Assembly (NCBI GenBank): GCA_016873405.1
Contig: VGXH01000118.1
Location: 1-6,231 of the forward strand
DNA: 6,231 bases
Reading direction: 5' to 3'
Source of the DNA: a bacterium
GTDB lineage: Bacteria; Krumholzibacteriota; Krumholzibacteria; LZORAL124-64-63
Shown here: piece by piece, positions 1 to 6,231 of the stretch
How positions within the stretch are numbered: position 1 is the stretch's first letter
How the letters are laid out: the number at the start of each line of letters is the position of its first letter
Made by a program: the position numbers and the translations under genes
Notes under the pieces: model-generated
What the model was told of the DNA's origin: nothing
Database searches by the model: none
Seen by the model: the letters and a program-made list of their open reading frames with translations, nothing else

Positions 1-2862
1 AGAACCTGCCGGAACTGCGCTTTCGAGATCGACACCGCCGACCCGGGAGCCCCCGGCAGCGTCTGGTCCACGACGCACAGCACCGGCATCCCGTCGCCGG
101 CCGCCGTCGCGCGCTTCCAGTGGACGGCCGCCACGGACGATGCCGCCGGCGTGGATCGCTACGCCGTGGAGATCACGAGCGGCGCCCCGGGCCTGCCCGT
201 GGGCGGCCCCTACGTGGACGGCGCCCGGGACTACGAGACCGATCCGCTGTCGCCCGGCACCTACTACTTCAACGTGCGGGCCATCGACCGCGCCGGGAAC
301 TGGAGCGACACCTACCGCGCCTACGGCCCGTTCACCGTGCGCGAGCCGACGGACGCCGACCTCGAGTTCCGCACGCTGGCCGGCTGGGACTACCCGCTCG
401 TGCCGCGCGGCGACGCGACGGCCACCGCGGCGGCCGCCACGGTCTCCGCCACGCTGCCCGGCAACACGTCCCTCACCTACTGGAACGTGATCGGGCGCAA
501 CGCCGGCGAGTCCGCCACCGAGGCCGCGGTCCAGGGCCGCGTCTACGTCGACGACGTGGCGGGCGCCTCGAACTCGCTGGGCACCGTGGCGGCCGGCGCC
601 AACCTCACGCTCACCAACCGCGGCCCCATGACCGTCAAGGGCGGCCGCCACACGCTGCACTACTGGCTCGACGCCGCGGATGTGGCCGGCGAGACGGACG
701 AGACCGACAACGACTGGGGGCATCAGTTCGTCTGGACGCCCCTGGAACTGGCGGAATCCGTGGTCGTGACCCGAACCTTGCCCAGGCACGTGACGCGCGG
801 CTGGCAGCACGTGACGGACGGCTCGCCGCTCTACTACAACTGCGACGGCCTGCGCTTCGACAACAGCGGCTGGTGGAACGCCGTCGTGGTCTGGTCCGAG
901 TCGGAGATCCTGCATGTCGACGCTCGCCTCCACCATGTCTCCACCGGCGCCCAGAACGGCTTCACCAGCTATCTCGACCTCTCGACGCGGCCTTCCGGTT
1001 GCCTGGATGCGGTCATCGTGAACCGCAACTCGACGGCCACGGCGCGGTTCGACGTCGGCGTCGTCAACGGGGGCCTGGACGGGAGCGCGCAGTACCGCGC
1101 CGTGCACGTCGAGAACGACTGGGTCGACTACGACCTCCCGGCGACGTTCACGCTGGGTCCCGACCATTGGCTGCAGTTGCTGGAGGTCAGCGTCCTGTCC
1201 GCGAACGTCGGTCCGGTCAGCGTCGTGATCACGACCGACCCGCCGACGGCGAACGTGAATGTGCAGTGGCGCCCCTACGATTTCGTCCTCGGCGGGCTGA
1301 TGGACTACGACGCCGCCGTCGCGACCGGCGCCGACGGCAGCGCCATCCTGCAGCACACCGTCGCGGACCCCGGCTACCATTCGGTGCTGCTGTTCCGCGA
1401 CCCGCGTGACGGCACGACCGATGTCGACGTGACCATCAGGGTCCGCCGGACCCCGCCCGACTTCGACCCGTTCTGGGCGACCGGCTGGCATTCGCCGTTC
1501 ACGCCGCGTCCGGCGGCCGACGGCACCGCCACGTCGGTGGCGCTGCCGGACACGCTCCACGGCAACCAGGCGCGCACCTACTACAACCTGGCGCTGTGGA
1601 ACAACAGCCCGGCCGCGGCCGAAAGCCTGCGCGTCTACACCTACCTGGACGAGGTGCCGGGAGTCGCGCTGCTCTATCCGACGTTCCCCGCCTACGCCAA
1701 CTCCCGCTTCAACTGGACGGCGGCGCAGATCGTGCGCGGCGGCCGGCACACGCTGGCCTACGTGCTTGATCGCGACAACCGCATCCTCGAACTGCAGGAA
1801 GACGACAACTGGTACGCCGAGCAGTACTGCTGGTCGCCGCTCGCGCTGTCGGCGGGCTCCGTCCAGGCGCGCGTGGCGCCGCCCGCGCGCAGCGGCGGCT
1901 GGAAGTGGCTGCCCGAGTCGGCCGCGCGCTGGTACAACTGCGACGGGCTGCGCCTCCCGCAGACCACGGCCTACTGGGCCGCCCTGGCGGTGATGCCCGG
2001 GGACACGAGCAACGTCGACGTTCGGCTCCACCAGCCGCTGGACGGCGCGCAGGCCGGCTTCGGTTCGAGCCTGGCGTACTCGGGCTGGGGCGAGGGGCAG
2101 TCGGACTTCGTGCTCGTCAACCTCAACCACGCCGCGCGCCGCCCCTACGACGTCGGCGCGCTGGCGGTCAAGGGCGGCCAGGCGTACACGGCCCAGGCCG
2201 TGCGCGAGGTCTTCGTTTCGGAGCCGGCCGGACTCCACGGGCCCTACACGATGCCCCCGTCGGAGATCCTCGACCTGTACGAGCTGTTCCTGCCGGCGGG
2301 TCCGTGCGCGTTCAGCCTGCTGGCCGTGGACAACCAGGTCGACTGGGGGTTCAGCCTGTATCCGGCCGACGGGATGTTCATCGGCAAATCCGGCGTGCTG
2401 GGCGACGGCATCGGCTGGCAGCACGGCCCCGGTGGCGACGAGTCGTTCGGCGTGACGATCCCGGCGCCCGGCTACTACTGCCTGGCGGTCTGGAAGTGCG
2501 CCGCGGATGATCTGCCGCGCGAAGGCAAGTACAGCTTCCGCGTCTATCCCGGCGTGACGGCCACCCCCGAGGACGGCATTCCCGCGCTCACGGCGCTGGT
2601 CGGCGTCCGGCCGAACCCGTTCAACCCGCAGACGACCATCAGCTTCGACCTGGCCGCGAGCGGCCCCGTCGCGCTGGCGGTCTACGACCTGGACGGTTCG
2701 CTCGTGCGCGCGCTGCTGGACGAACCGCGGGCCGCGGGCCGGCACGACGTGGTCTGGGACGGCCGCGACCAGGCGGGACGCCCGGCGGCAAGCGGCGTCT
2801 ACATGGCCAGGCTGGCGGCCGGTCAGGTGAAGGTCCTGCGCAAATTGACCCTCGTCAAATGA
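1..2862 (+). CDS. Partial large secreted/surface protein: FN3-like domain, two CARDB-containing repeats, FlgD/type IX-like C-terminal tail
   Basis: The frame is open from the first base and ends at TGA 2860-2862, so 953 residues are visible and the start lies to the left. The GTG at 151 falls inside a domain and is not a real start. Residues about 35-115 resemble a fibronectin type III or Ig-like domain (SPGTYYFNVRAIDRAGNWS at 84-102). Two tandem modules follow, at about 120-483 and 487-850. Each has a CARDB-like signature (GGRHTL at 214 and 580, then an acidic D/E..DN stretch), a YNCDGLR motif and a DVRLH/DARLH strand. Residues 867-953 are a FlgD-like or type IX-like sorting domain beginning near PNPFNP (871-876). 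CARDB and FN3 domains usually serve adhesion or structure outside the cell, and no catalytic motif is evident. Export across the outer membrane is inferred from the tail. The signal peptide would be outside the window. The exact role is unknown. Confidence 0.88.
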   Translation, partial: RTCRNCAFEIDTADPGAPGSVWSTTHSTGIPSPAAVARFQWTAATDDAAGVDRYAVEITSGAPGLPVGGPYVDGARDYETDPLSPGTYYFNVRAIDRAGNWSDTYRAYGPFTVREPTDADLEFRTLAGWDYPLVPRGDATATAAAATVSATLPGNTSLTYWNVIGRNAGESATEAAVQGRVYVDDVAGASNSLGTVAAGANLTLTNRGPMTVKGGRHTLHYWLDAADVAGETDETDNDWGHQFVWTPLELAESVVVTRTLPRHVTRGWQHVTDGSPLYYNCDGLRFDNSGWWNAVVVWSESEILHVDARLHHVSTGAQNGFTSYLDLSTRPSGCLDAVIVNRNSTATARFDVGVVNGGLDGSAQYRAVHVENDWVDYDLPATFTLGPDHWLQLLEVSVLSANVGPVSVVITTDPPTANVNVQWRPYDFVLGGLMDYDAAVATGADGSAILQHTVADPGYHSVLLFRDPRDGTTDVDVTIRVRRTPPDFDPFWATGWHSPFTPRPAADGTATSVALPDTLHGNQARTYYNLALWNNSPAAAESLRVYTYLDEVPGVALLYPTFPAYANSRFNWTAAQIVRGGRHTLAYVLDRDNRILELQEDDNWYAEQYCWSPLALSAGSVQARVAPPARSGGWKWLPESAARWYNCDGLRLPQTTAYWAALAVMPGDTSNVDVRLHQPLDGAQAGFGSSLAYSGWGEGQSDFVLVNLNHAARRPYDVGALAVKGGQAYTAQAVREVFVSEPAGLHGPYTMPPSEILDLYELFLPAGPCAFSLLAVDNQVDWGFSLYPADGMFIGKSGVLGDGIGWQHGPGGDESFGVTIPAPGYYCLAVWKCAADDLPREGKYSFRVYPGVTATPEDGIPALTALVGVRPNPFNPQTTISFDLAASGPVALAVYDLDGSLVRALLDEPRAAGRHDVVWDGRDQAGRPAASGVYMARLAAGQVKVLRKLTLVK
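358..1449 (+). repeat. Protein-level tandem module, copy 1
   Basis: This is the first copy of a ~367-residue module in the surface protein (residues about 120-483). In order it shows GWDYPL, a TYWNVIGRNAG strand, GGRHTLHYWLD with TDETDNDW (a CARDB-like signature), WTPLEL, YYNCDGLR, DARLHHVSTGAQNGF, VIVNRNSTATARFDVG and a final beta-rich part with DPGYHSVLLF. Each element has a counterpart in the same order about 366-367 residues later. The copies have diverged clearly at the amino-acid level, so this is an old duplication and not a DNA repeat. The boundaries are approximate. Confidence 0.8.
1459..2550 (+). repeat. Protein-level tandem module, copy 2
   Basis: This is the second copy of the module (residues about 487-850). 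It shows GWHSPF, TYYNLALWNNSPAAAE, GGRHTLAYVLDRDNRI with QEDDNW, CWSPLAL, WYNCDGLR, DVRLHQPLDGAQAGF, FVLVNLNHAARRPYDVG and a final part with PAPGYYCLAVWK. The last part resembles the beta-sandwich PPC-type domains found near the ends of secreted bacterial proteins; that reading is tentative. Its spacing from copy 1 is 1101 bases at the module starts and 1098 bases at the YNCDGLR cysteine codons (841 and 1939). Confidence 0.8.
2599..2859 (+). other. C-terminal FlgD-like / type IX-like sorting domain
   Basis: The last ~87 residues of the surface protein carry the order PNPFNPQTTISFDL, LAVYDLDGSLVRALL, GRHDVVWDGRD, G.PAASGVYMARL and a basic end RKLTLVK. This is the classic layout of the FlgD Ig-like or type A type IX sorting tail that ends many secreted proteins of the FCB group. 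In known type IX substrates the tail directs passage across the outer membrane and is often cleaved there. Use of a type IX system is inferred, as no secretion gene is in this window. Confidence 0.8.
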
Positions 2863-2891
2863 CGGTGGATATCGCGGGGGGAGAGGGAGAA

Positions 2892-2921
2892 CGGCGGCCC
2901 GGTCACGGGACCGGGCCGCCG
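2892..2921. terminator. Bidirectional hairpin terminator between convergent genes
   Basis: A perfect 13-bp GC-rich stem (2892-2904 paired with 2909-2921) closes a 4-base loop, ACGG. It sits 29 bases after the stop of the + strand gene and 17 bases after the stop of the aldehyde dehydrogenase gene, so it can end transcription from both sides. For - strand transcripts the stem is followed by a pyrimidine-rich stretch (complement of 2876-2891) with scattered U but no pure U-run. There is no U-run on the + strand side. It may therefore be an atypical intrinsic terminator or a 3'-end stabilising stem. Confidence 0.75.
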
Positions 2922-2938
2922 CGCGTCCGGAACTGCGC

Positions 2939-4504
2939 CTACGGGTGGAACTCCACGCCCTGGGCCAGGTGGATCTCGCCGCCCCAGTTGATCGTGTTCG
3001 TCTGCCGGCGCATGTAGGTCTTCCAGCAGTCCGAGCCGCTCTCGCGCCCGCCGCCGGTCTCCTTCTCGCCGCCGAAGGCGCCGCCGATCTCGGCCCCGCT
3101 GGTGCCGATGTTGATGTTCGCGATGCCGCAGTCGCTGCCCTCGGCGCTCAGGAAGCGCTCGCCCTCGTGCAGGCTGTCGGTGTAGATCGCGCTGCTGAGC
3201 CCCTGGGGCACGCCGTTGTGCATCGCGATGGCTTCGTCCAGCTTCCGGTACTTCATCACGTAGAGGATGGGCGCGAAGGTCTCGGTCTGGACGATCTCCG
3301 CCTCGTTGCGCAGCTCGACGATGGTCGGCAGCACGAAGGTCCGCGCCCCGAACGGCGCCAGCGCCTTGCCGCCGTAGAGGATCTTGCCGCCCTGCTTCTT
3401 CACCGCCTCCAGAGCCTTCTCGAAGTCGGCGACGGCGCCCTCGTCGATCAGCGGACCCATCAGCGTCTGCGGATCCAGCGGGTCGCCGATGCGCACGCGC
3501 TTGTAGTTGGCGATCAGCTTCTGCAGGAACGCGTCGTACACCTTCTCGTGGATGATCAGCCGGCGCGTGCTGGTGCAGCGCTGACCGGCGGTGCCCACGG
3601 CGCCGAAGAACGCGCTCGCCAGCGCGCAGGTCAGGTCCGCCTTGTCCGAGACGATGATCGCGTTGTTCCCGCCCAGCTCGAGGATGCTGCGGCCCAGCCG
3701 CTCGCCGATGATCCCGCCGATGCGGCGACCCATCTTCGTCGAGCCGGTGAAGCTGATCAGCGGCAGGTCGTGGTCCTTGATCATGACCTCGCCGACGGTC
3801 GAGCCCTTGCCGATCACGACGCTGGTCAGGCCCGCGGGCAGGCCGTTCCGGTTGAAGACCTCGTTGGCGATGTTCTGGCAGGCGATCGCGCACAGCGGCG
3901 TCTTGCTGGACGGCTTCCAGAGCACGCTGTCGCCGCACACCCAGGCCAGCGCCGCGTTCCAGGACCAGACCGCCACCGGGAAGTTGAAGGCGCTGATGAC
4001 CCCGATCACGCCCAGCGGATGCCACTGCTCCATCATGCGATGCTTCGGCCGCTCGCTCTGCAGCGTGGGGCCGCTGAGCGTGCGCGACAGGCCCACGGCG
4101 TAGTCGCAGATGTCGATCATCTCCTGCACTTCGCCCAGGCCCTCGGTCAGGATCTTGCCCATCTCCAGGCTGACCAGCGCGCCCAGCACCTGCTTCTTCT
4201 CGCGCAGCGCCTCGCCCAGCTGCCGGACGATCTCGCCGCGCCGGGGCGTCGGCAGCATGCGCCAGGCCAGGAAGGCGGCCTTCGAGGCCGCCATGACCTT
4301 CGCGTAATCGGCGTTATCGGCCTGCTCGATGCGCGCCAGCAGCTCGCCGCTGGTCGGGTTGCGCGACTCCAGCCAGTCGCCGCTCGAGGCGAACCACTCG
4401 CCGCCGCAGTTGGCGCCCTTGAGCTTGGCGGCCAGCCCCAGTTCCCGGAAGATGCGGGCTTTCGTCAGCGCGGGCTGCGGCTTGGTCGTCGTCTTCTTGG
4501 CCAT
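2939..4504 (-). CDS. amaB: L-aminoadipate-semialdehyde / L-piperidine-6-carboxylate dehydrogenase (ALDH7 family, antiquitin-like)
   Basis: This 521-residue NAD(P)-dependent aldehyde dehydrogenase should oxidise 2-aminoadipate 6-semialdehyde to 2-aminoadipate, the third step of saccharopine-route lysine breakdown, in the cytoplasm. Visible residues are the oxyanion asparagine in AFNFP (N174), the cofactor lysine in WKPS (K197), the Rossmann FTGSTKMG (252-259), the general base E276 in LELGGNN, the nucleophile C310 in GQRCT and the ETFAP motif (408-412). ALDH7 membership is shown by EVQEMIDICDYAVGLSR (125-141), SGAEIGGAFGGEKETGGGRE (469-488), SDCWKTYMRRQTNTIN and the end LAQGVEF, which closely match human ALDH7A1. 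R309, just before the nucleophile, corresponds to the substrate-binding arginine of that enzyme. I chose the ATG at 4504 because GAGGGG lies 8 bases upstream; the in-frame ATG at 4531 adds nine residues but has no ribosome binding site. It is the last gene of the operon, 66 bases after SDH. Betaine or lipid aldehydes are possible alternative substrates of this family. Confidence 0.95.
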   Translation of the reverse strand: MAKKTTTKPQPALTKARIFRELGLAAKLKGANCGGEWFASSGDWLESRNPTSGELLARIEQADNADYAKVMAASKAAFLAWRMLPTPRRGEIVRQLGEALREKKQVLGALVSLEMGKILTEGLGEVQEMIDICDYAVGLSRTLSGPTLQSERPKHRMMEQWHPLGVIGVISAFNFPVAVWSWNAALAWVCGDSVLWKPSSKTPLCAIACQNIANEVFNRNGLPAGLTSVVIGKGSTVGEVMIKDHDLPLISFTGSTKMGRRIGGIIGERLGRSILELGGNNAIIVSDKADLTCALASAFFGAVGTAGQRCTSTRRLIIHEKVYDAFLQKLIANYKRVRIGDPLDPQTLMGPLIDEGAVADFEKALEAVKKQGGKILYGGKALAPFGARTFVLPTIVELRNEAEIVQTETFAPILYVMKYRKLDEAIAMHNGVPQGLSSAIYTDSLHEGERFLSAEGSDCGIANINIGTSGAEIGGAFGGEKETGGGRESGSDCWKTYMRRQTNTINWGGEIHLAQGVEFHP

Positions 4505-4510
4505 GTCCTG

Positions 4511-4518
4511 TTCCCCTC
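4511..4518 (-). promoter_or_regulatory. Ribosome binding site deciding the ALDH7 start
   Basis: Read on the - strand this is GAGGGGAA. The GAGGGG core ends 8 bases before the ATG at 4504, a normal spacing. It supports the shorter protein beginning MAKKTTTK over the upstream ATG at 4531, which is preceded only by GC-rich sequence with no purine-rich site. The rest of the 66-base gap (4505-4570) shows no clear promoter and only a weak 5-6-bp stem near 4535-4557, so co-transcription with SDH is likely. Confidence 0.7.
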
Positions 4519-4570
4519 GTTGGTGCGGCATCGCGACCGGGCCGCGACGCGCCGGTTCACCCGTTACCCC

Positions 4571-5893
4571 TCAGCAGTCTTCGGTCTCTTCCAGGCAGTC
4601 GATCCCCAGCGCGGCCAGTTCGGCCATCACCGGCCCGTAGATGGCGGGCGTCACGGGGCGCAGCACGCCCCGCTCGCTCAGGCGCCCTTCCAGCACCAGC
4701 TTCGCCGCCACGGCCGCCGGCAGCGAGACCGTGCGGGCCATGGCCGTTTCGCCCCCCGGCTCGCCACAGGCGATCAGGCGCGACGTGGTCCGGCGCCGGG
4801 CGCCGCCGGGCGTGTCGTGCAGGAACTCGTGGAACATGACGACCATGTCGCGCTCGCCGGCGCGGTAGGAGAGCTTGGCCAGCATGGCGTCGCCCAGCAC
4901 GTCCAGGGGCGCGCGCGACCCCGCCGGCAGCGGCGCCTCATCGTCCAGGCCCAGCCACTCCAGGTTCGCCGCCGGCAGGCAGCCCGCCGCCGTGCCGAGC
5001 CTTCTCGTGGCCGCCGCCCGCGCCGTCTCGCCCGCCGTCGCCCCCAGCAGGGAGCGCACGTAGGCGCGGCGCGTGGAGCCGCCCTCGCGCGGCCGGTCGT
5101 CCAGGAGGCCCAGCCGCCCGAAGGCATGCAGCGTGTCGCACCAGCCGAGGTTGCGCAGCGTCCCTCGGAACAGCGTCTCGATGTCCGCCGGCAGGCGGTA
5201 CGCCTCCAGGTAGACCAGCGAATCGCGGTTCGGGTAGGCCTCGAAGTCGCCCGCCCCCGGCACGTGCAGCAGGTGCATGTCGCGGAACAGGCGCTCTGAC
5301 GGCACCGCCACTTCGCGGCCCTCGCGACGGTAGCGCGCCGAGTTGCGGCAGGCCAGCAGCACGCCTCGCGGCGCCCACGAGAACTTGTAGCCCAGCGGGT
5401 TGTCGTTGGCGTCGGGCGCCGGCAGCCCTCCGCAGTACGAGCGGAACGAGCGCAGGTGCCCGCCCTGCGCCGCGATGGCGTCGATCACGCGCATCGCCGA
5501 CATGTGGTCGATGCCCGGGTCCAGGCCCAGTTCGTTCAGGAAGGTCAGGCCCTGCGCGCGCGCGGCGGCGTCCAGCGACTGCATCGCCGGCGCGACGTAC
5601 GAAGCGGTGACCAGGTGCCGCCCGTGGCGCAGGCAGTGCCCGGCCACCGTCGGGTGGAACACGTACGGCACCAGGCTGACCGTCAGGTCGTGGGCCGCCA
5701 CCAGCGCGCCCAGGCCGTCGTCGTCGGCCATGTCGAAGCGCAGCGCCGCGCCGTCGCGGTGCCCGCCGACCAGGCGCTCGGCCTCGGCGAGGTCCAGGCT
5801 GGTGACCGTCAGCCTGGCGCCGGCGTCCAGCAGGTGGCGCACGAGGGGACCGGCCACCATGCCCGCGCCCAGGACCAGGATCTTCGCCATCAT
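4571..5893 (-). CDS. Saccharopine dehydrogenase, L-glutamate-forming (LYS9 / AASS C-terminal type)
   Basis: This complete 440-residue enzyme should split saccharopine with NAD(P)+ into glutamate and 2-aminoadipate 6-semialdehyde (EC 1.5.1.9/1.5.1.10 type). The N-terminal Rossmann fold starts at once with ILVLGAGMVAGP (5-16), and SLVPYVFHP (73-81) and TASYVAPAM (96-104) follow. The family core is very clear: ELGLDPGIDHM (121-131), YCGGLPAP (153-160), NPLGYKFSW (165-173), YPNRDS (220-225) and FRGTLR (242-247). Near the end are KLSY (340-343), MARTVSLPAAVAAK (385-398) and IYGP (418-421). Order and spacing match the C-terminal half of animal AASS and yeast Lys9, and not the lysine-forming Lys1 type. 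The start has tandem ATGs (5893 and 5890); the purine-rich site upstream fits the second slightly better, a one-residue difference. It lies 38 bases after the LKR stop and 66 bases before the ALDH7 start. The preference for NAD or NADP cannot be read with confidence. Confidence 0.95.
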   Translation of the reverse strand: MMAKILVLGAGMVAGPLVRHLLDAGARLTVTSLDLAEAERLVGGHRDGAALRFDMADDDGLGALVAAHDLTVSLVPYVFHPTVAGHCLRHGRHLVTASYVAPAMQSLDAAARAQGLTFLNELGLDPGIDHMSAMRVIDAIAAQGGHLRSFRSYCGGLPAPDANDNPLGYKFSWAPRGVLLACRNSARYRREGREVAVPSERLFRDMHLLHVPGAGDFEAYPNRDSLVYLEAYRLPADIETLFRGTLRNLGWCDTLHAFGRLGLLDDRPREGGSTRRAYVRSLLGATAGETARAAATRRLGTAAGCLPAANLEWLGLDDEAPLPAGSRAPLDVLGDAMLAKLSYRAGERDMVVMFHEFLHDTPGGARRRTTSRLIACGEPGGETAMARTVSLPAAVAAKLVLEGRLSERGVLRPVTPAIYGPVMAELAALGIDCLEETEDC

Positions 5894-5897
5894 CGTG

Positions 5898-5907
5898 CCC
5901 CTTCCCC
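5898..5907 (-). promoter_or_regulatory. Ribosome binding site of the saccharopine dehydrogenase gene
   Basis: On the - strand this reads GGGGAAGGGG, ending 4 bases before the ATG at 5893 and 7 bases before the ATG at 5890. The spacing favours the second ATG slightly. The site lies inside the 38-base gap after the LKR stop, so SDH has its own translation start and is not made by readthrough as a fusion. Confidence 0.65.
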
Positions 5908-5931
5908 GCGCGACAGCCGTCGCCGGCCGGT

Positions 5932-6231
5932 TCAGCGCCGGTCGCGATCGAGATGCTCCTGCAGGTAGCGGTAACCGGGAGCCAGCGCCCCCCGGTGGGC
6001 GATGACCGCCCGCTTGAGGTGCGGCGGCAGCAGCAGTCCCTCGAAGTCGGCATCGAAGTCGGCCCTGGCCAGCGGCGGGATCATCCCGCTGAGCACGCGG
6101 CTGAAGTGGAGGGAGGATTCGCGCGGGACCTCGCAGGGCAGGTTGTCCACGGCCATGATCGCCGGCCCGGGGCCGACCACGCCCGGCACCAGTTCGCCGC
6201 TGCCGGGCACGGCGACGTAGCAGGGCTCCCC
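5932..6231 (-). CDS. Lysine-ketoglutarate reductase (saccharopine dehydrogenase, L-lysine-forming; AASS N-terminal type), C-terminal part
   Basis: Only the last 99 residues and the TGA stop (5932-5934) are in the window, and the frame stays open to the right edge. The GTG at 6210 is internal. LKR condenses lysine and 2-oxoglutarate with NADPH to saccharopine (EC 1.5.1.8), the first step of the pathway. The diagnostic stretch is IMAVDNLPCEVPRESSLHF, matching the IDNLPAQLPIEA region of human AASS. It is followed by LPPHLKRAVIAHRGAL and GYRYLQEHL, matching the end of the animal LKR half (VVRDAVITSNGTL, KYKYIQTL). The protein stops just where the AASS linker to the SDH half would begin. The N-terminal substrate domain and most of the Rossmann fold are outside the window, so activity cannot be judged here. 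The tail alone could belong to a related LOR/SDH-type protein, but the SDH neighbour makes LKR by far the best reading. Confidence 0.88.
   Translation of the reverse strand, partial: GEPCYVAVPGSGELVPGVVGPGPAIMAVDNLPCEVPRESSLHFSRVLSGMIPPLARADFDADFEGLLLPPHLKRAVIAHRGALAPGYRYLQEHLDRDRR

Noticed and set aside
1..30. Possible frameshift at the TTT at 21-23: the third frame reads NLPELRF before it, and removing one T would join this to EIDTADPG
   Set aside because: Only ~20 bases lie upstream, too few to tell which frame is coding. The first frame is open and could equally be real (RTCRNCAFEID). It needs sequence to the left.
120..1409. A 429-codon + strand frame inside the surface-protein gene
   Set aside because: Arginine-rich shadow frame. 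The frame ending at 2862 gives recognisable FN3-like and CARDB-like sequence over the same bases.
2823..4025. A 400-codon - strand frame overlapping the aldehyde dehydrogenase
   Set aside because: It is a shifted frame of the same strand, with a low-complexity Arg/Gly/Asp-rich product. The ALDH7 frame contains all the family motifs.
4535..4557. Weak 5-6-bp inverted repeat in the gap between SDH and ALDH7
   Set aside because: The short stem with an 11-base loop, in very GC-rich sequence and without a U-run, is expected by chance and does not support a terminator inside the operon.
4505..4570. Possible internal promoter before ALDH7
   Set aside because: No convincing -35/-10 pair is visible in this 66-base GC-rich gap. 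Same-strand genes of one pathway are better explained by co-transcription.
2945..5299. A 784-codon open frame on the + strand, antisense to ALDH7 and SDH
   Set aside because: It crosses two well-recognised - strand genes and the gap between them. Its translation is rich in Arg, Ala, Gly and Val with no domain signature, as expected of the antisense frame of GC-rich coding DNA.
4938..6053. A 371-codon - strand frame overlapping SDH and LKR
   Set aside because: It is a shifted frame with an Arg/Gly/Pro/Ala-rich product, and it crosses the real LKR stop and SDH start.

Overview
The window looks like a piece of a GC-rich bacterial chromosome. It holds two transcription units that converge on a strong hairpin at about position 2906. 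On the + strand is the 3' part of a gene for a large secreted or surface protein (953 codons visible, no start in the window). On the - strand, read from right to left, are the end of a lysine-ketoglutarate reductase (LKR) gene, a complete saccharopine dehydrogenase (SDH) gene and a complete ALDH7-family aminoadipate-semialdehyde dehydrogenase gene.

Taxonomy is inference only. The + strand protein ends in a PNPFNP...WDGRD..G...ASGVY...LVK tail. Such FlgD-like or type IX-like sorting tails are common in the Bacteroidetes/FCB superphylum and related candidate phyla. With the very high GC content, this suggests a GC-rich FCB-type lineage (for example Eisenbacteria- or Krumholzibacteria-like) rather than a typical low-GC Bacteroidetes species.

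Layout: 1-2862 (+) is the partial surface protein, with an FN3-like domain, two tandem copies of a ~367-residue module (CARDB-like part, a YNCDGLR part and a beta-rich part) and the C-terminal tail. 2863-2938 is a convergent intergenic region with a 13-bp perfect stem that can serve both strands. 2939-4504 (-) is the aldehyde dehydrogenase, 4571-5893 (-) the saccharopine dehydrogenase, and 5932-6231 (-) the C-terminal 99 residues of LKR, cut by the window edge. No stretch longer than 300 bases lacks a gene; the gaps are 76, 66 and 38 bases. I see no RNA gene, mobile element, CRISPR array or tRNA.

The three - strand genes form a coherent operon for lysine catabolism by the saccharopine route. 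LKR condenses lysine with 2-oxoglutarate to saccharopine, SDH splits this to glutamate plus 2-aminoadipate 6-semialdehyde, and the ALDH7 enzyme oxidises the semialdehyde (in equilibrium with piperideine-6-carboxylate) to 2-aminoadipate. LKR and SDH are separate genes in the same order as the two halves of the fused animal enzyme AASS, and the ALDH7 gene follows them. The promoter should lie beyond the right edge. The surface-protein gene shows no functional link to this operon.
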